From Lysobacter terrestris (GTDB lineage: Bacteria; Pseudomonadota; Gammaproteobacteria; Xanthomonadales; Xanthomonadaceae): a DNA stretch of 64,000 nucleotides. The notes under the pieces were generated by a model. That model ran no database searches and had not been told where the DNA came from. It saw nothing but the letters and a program-made list of their open reading frames with translations. The stretch spans positions 2,124,001 through 2,188,000 of the forward strand of contig NZ_CP060820.1 in NCBI RefSeq assembly GCF_014489475.1, read 5' to 3'. Below, piece after piece: positions 62,689 to 64,000 of this stretch (position 1 is the first letter of the stretch; every line of letters starts with the position of its first letter). A program made the translations under genes and the position numbers.

Positions 62689-64000
62689 ATGCCCCAGACC
62701 GACCCGCCCCCGGTGTCCGCCTCGCCCGCAGGCGAGGACACCCTGCACGACGTACTCATCATCGGCGGAGGGCTGGTCGGCGCCAGCCTGGCCATCGCCC
62801 TGGACCGCCTCGGCCTCGATGTCGGCCTGGTCGAAGCCGCCGCGCCCGGTGCGCTGCCCGCGGTGTTCGACGAGCGCAACCTGAGCTTCGCCGAGGCCAC
62901 CGTCAACGCGCTGACCGCGCTCGGGGTGATGCAGAAGCTGCGCGCGCCGACCGGCGCGATCCGGCGCATCCATGTCAGCCGCAATGGCGACTTCGGCCGC
63001 ACCGTGCTGGACGCGGCGACGTACGGACGCGACGAATTCGGCCGGGTGGTCATCGCGCGCGACTTCGGCGAAGCGCTGGAAGCGCGGTTGGCGGAATTGA
63101 TCCGCGTGCGCCGCTACCGCCCCGTGCGCTTCGTCGGCCTGGTCGATACCGGCGCGGATACGCGCGGCGTGCGCGTGGCGATGCGGCAGGGAGCGGAAGG
63201 CGCGGTCGAAGTCGAACGCGTGCTGCGCACCCGCCTGCTCGTCGCCGCCGACGGCACCCGCAGCGGCGTGCGCGCGGCGCTGGGCATCGATGCGGACGAA
63301 CACGACTACCAACAGACCCTGTTCGTGACGCGGCTGCGTTGCGAACGCGCGCCCGATGGCACGGCGTACGAACGCTTCGGCCGCGACGGGCCCACCGCGT
63401 TGTTGCCGCGCGGCGATCGCAGCTACGGCCTGGTGCACGGCGTTGCCAACGACGATGCGCAAGCCGTGGCCGCGCTGGACGACACCGGTTTCCTCGCCCG
63501 CGTGCAGCAGGCCTTCGGCTGGCGTGCCGGCCGCTTCCTCGGCTGCGGTCCGCGCAGCGCGTACCCGGTCACGCGCGTGCTGGCGCAGGCACTGACTGCA
63601 CCGCGCGCGGTGCTGGTGGGCAATGCCGCGCAGACCATCCATCCGGTCGGTGCGCAGGGCTTCAACCTGGGCCTGCGCGATGCGCTGACGCTGGCCGAAC
63701 TGATCGAAGCCGGATGCAGCCAGAACGGAAACGACCGCACCGGCTTCGATTGCGGCGTTCCCGCCTTGTTGGCGCACTACGCCGAACGCCGCCGCGAGGA
63801 TCGCGAACGCACCGTCGCCTTCTCCGATGGCCTGGCGCGCTTCACCGCCAACGAATCCTCGCTGCTGCGGCCGTTGCGCAGCCTCGGCCTGTTCGCGGCC
63901 GACCGCCTGCCTGCGGCGCAGGCCTTCCTGGTCGGCGCCGCGATGGGCTATCGCGGCGACGTGCCGGCGCTGTGCCGCGGTGACGCACCGGCGGAGGGCG
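62689..64000 (+). CDS. ubiH: UbiH-type FAD-dependent ubiquinone hydroxylase (partial)
   Basis: The first 437 codons are in the window; the frame is open at the right edge. FAD monooxygenase of ubiquinone synthesis (2-octaprenyl-6-methoxyphenol 4-hydroxylase step). FAD motif VLIIGGGLVGASLAIALDR, the DERNLSFAEATVNALTALG segment, the DG motif VAADGTRSGVRAALG and the second FAD motif VLVGNAAQTIHPVGAQGFNL (then GLRDA) follow the UbiH/UbiF/VisC family, with the GNAAQTIHP form as in UbiH. A 20-residue N-terminal extension precedes the Rossmann fold. Confidence 0.92.
   Translation, partial: MPQTDPPPVSASPAGEDTLHDVLIIGGGLVGASLAIALDRLGLDVGLVEAAAPGALPAVFDERNLSFAEATVNALTALGVMQKLRAPTGAIRRIHVSRNGDFGRTVLDAATYGRDEFGRVVIARDFGEALEARLAELIRVRRYRPVRFVGLVDTGADTRGVRVAMRQGAEGAVEVERVLRTRLLVAADGTRSGVRAALGIDADEHDYQQTLFVTRLRCERAPDGTAYERFGRDGPTALLPRGDRSYGLVHGVANDDAQAVAALDDTGFLARVQQAFGWRAGRFLGCGPRSAYPVTRVLAQALTAPRAVLVGNAAQTIHPVGAQGFNLGLRDALTLAELIEAGCSQNGNDRTGFDCGVPALLAHYAERRREDRERTVAFSDGLARFTANESSLLRPLRSLGLFAADRLPAAQAFLVGAAMGYRGDVPALCRGDAPAEG

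Overview
The window is a GC-rich (about 70 percent) chromosomal segment. Gene content and order point to the Xanthomonadaceae, most likely Lysobacter or a close relative: thiS-thiG-trmB, DUF2339-DUF3999, rimB-rimK, a Lys/Ala-rich H1-like histone protein, a class I fructose-bisphosphate aldolase, and several secreted proteases. The genus is an inference; no rRNA is present. No insertion sequence, prophage, CRISPR array or integrase was seen. Coding density is high and most genes are core metabolism or envelope functions.

Region by region: 1-6.9 kb holds the end of a DUF2339/DUF3999 pair, then a lower-glycolysis run (pgk, a HAD phosphatase, pyruvate kinase, a TonB-C-like periplasmic protein, class I aldolase). 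7-13 kb has a macrodomain protein, a two-gene RND efflux system and a YfiF-like rRNA/tRNA methyltransferase. 13-20.6 kb is mainly minus strand: M28 peptidase, mscL, FAH-family enzyme, a Rieske protein (plus strand), an SLC13-type permease, trmB-thiG-thiS. Between thiG and thiS, on the opposite strand, lies a convincing c-di-GMP-I (GEMM) riboswitch pointing toward a GDSL autotransporter esterase. tRNA-Gly(CCC), rimB-rimK, a two-component pair and an MFS transporter follow. 28-36.4 kb carries ilvE, a metzincin protease, two paralogous DUF4124-like proteins and the methyl cycle genes metF, ahcY and metK, with an SAH riboswitch in front of ahcY.

36.7-49.9 kb contains an OlsF-like two-domain acyltransferase with an LpxH-like phosphatase, an ECF sigma/Ser-Thr kinase-TPR pair, a YdjM-like membrane protein, a small periplasmic protein preceded by a tandem 149-bp intergenic repeat, dusB, an 865-residue three-enzyme protein (muramidase, papain-like protease, alpha/beta hydrolase) and a NupC transporter. 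50-52.5 kb has a GGDEF protein with a GGQEF motif and a divergent aldo/keto reductase. The gap between them is filled by a 265-bp nested inverted repeat that folds as a three-way junction. 52.5-64 kb carries a Fur-box hemP, an ECF sigma/anti-sigma/PDZ operon, SPFH-NfeD, gcvT and gcvH, a 1.07-kb gap with a likely small RNA, the histone-like gene facing a histone-deacetylase-family gene, a PduO adenosyltransferase, a DUF6580 membrane protein and the start of ubiH.

The most unusual items are the three-way-junction inverted repeat (51211-51475), the muramidase-protease-hydrolase fusion (45763-48360), the c-di-GMP riboswitch antisense to thiS (20224-20333) and the tandem palindromic repeat (44417-44696). 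Long open frames opposite the real genes are common here because of the GC content and were left out.
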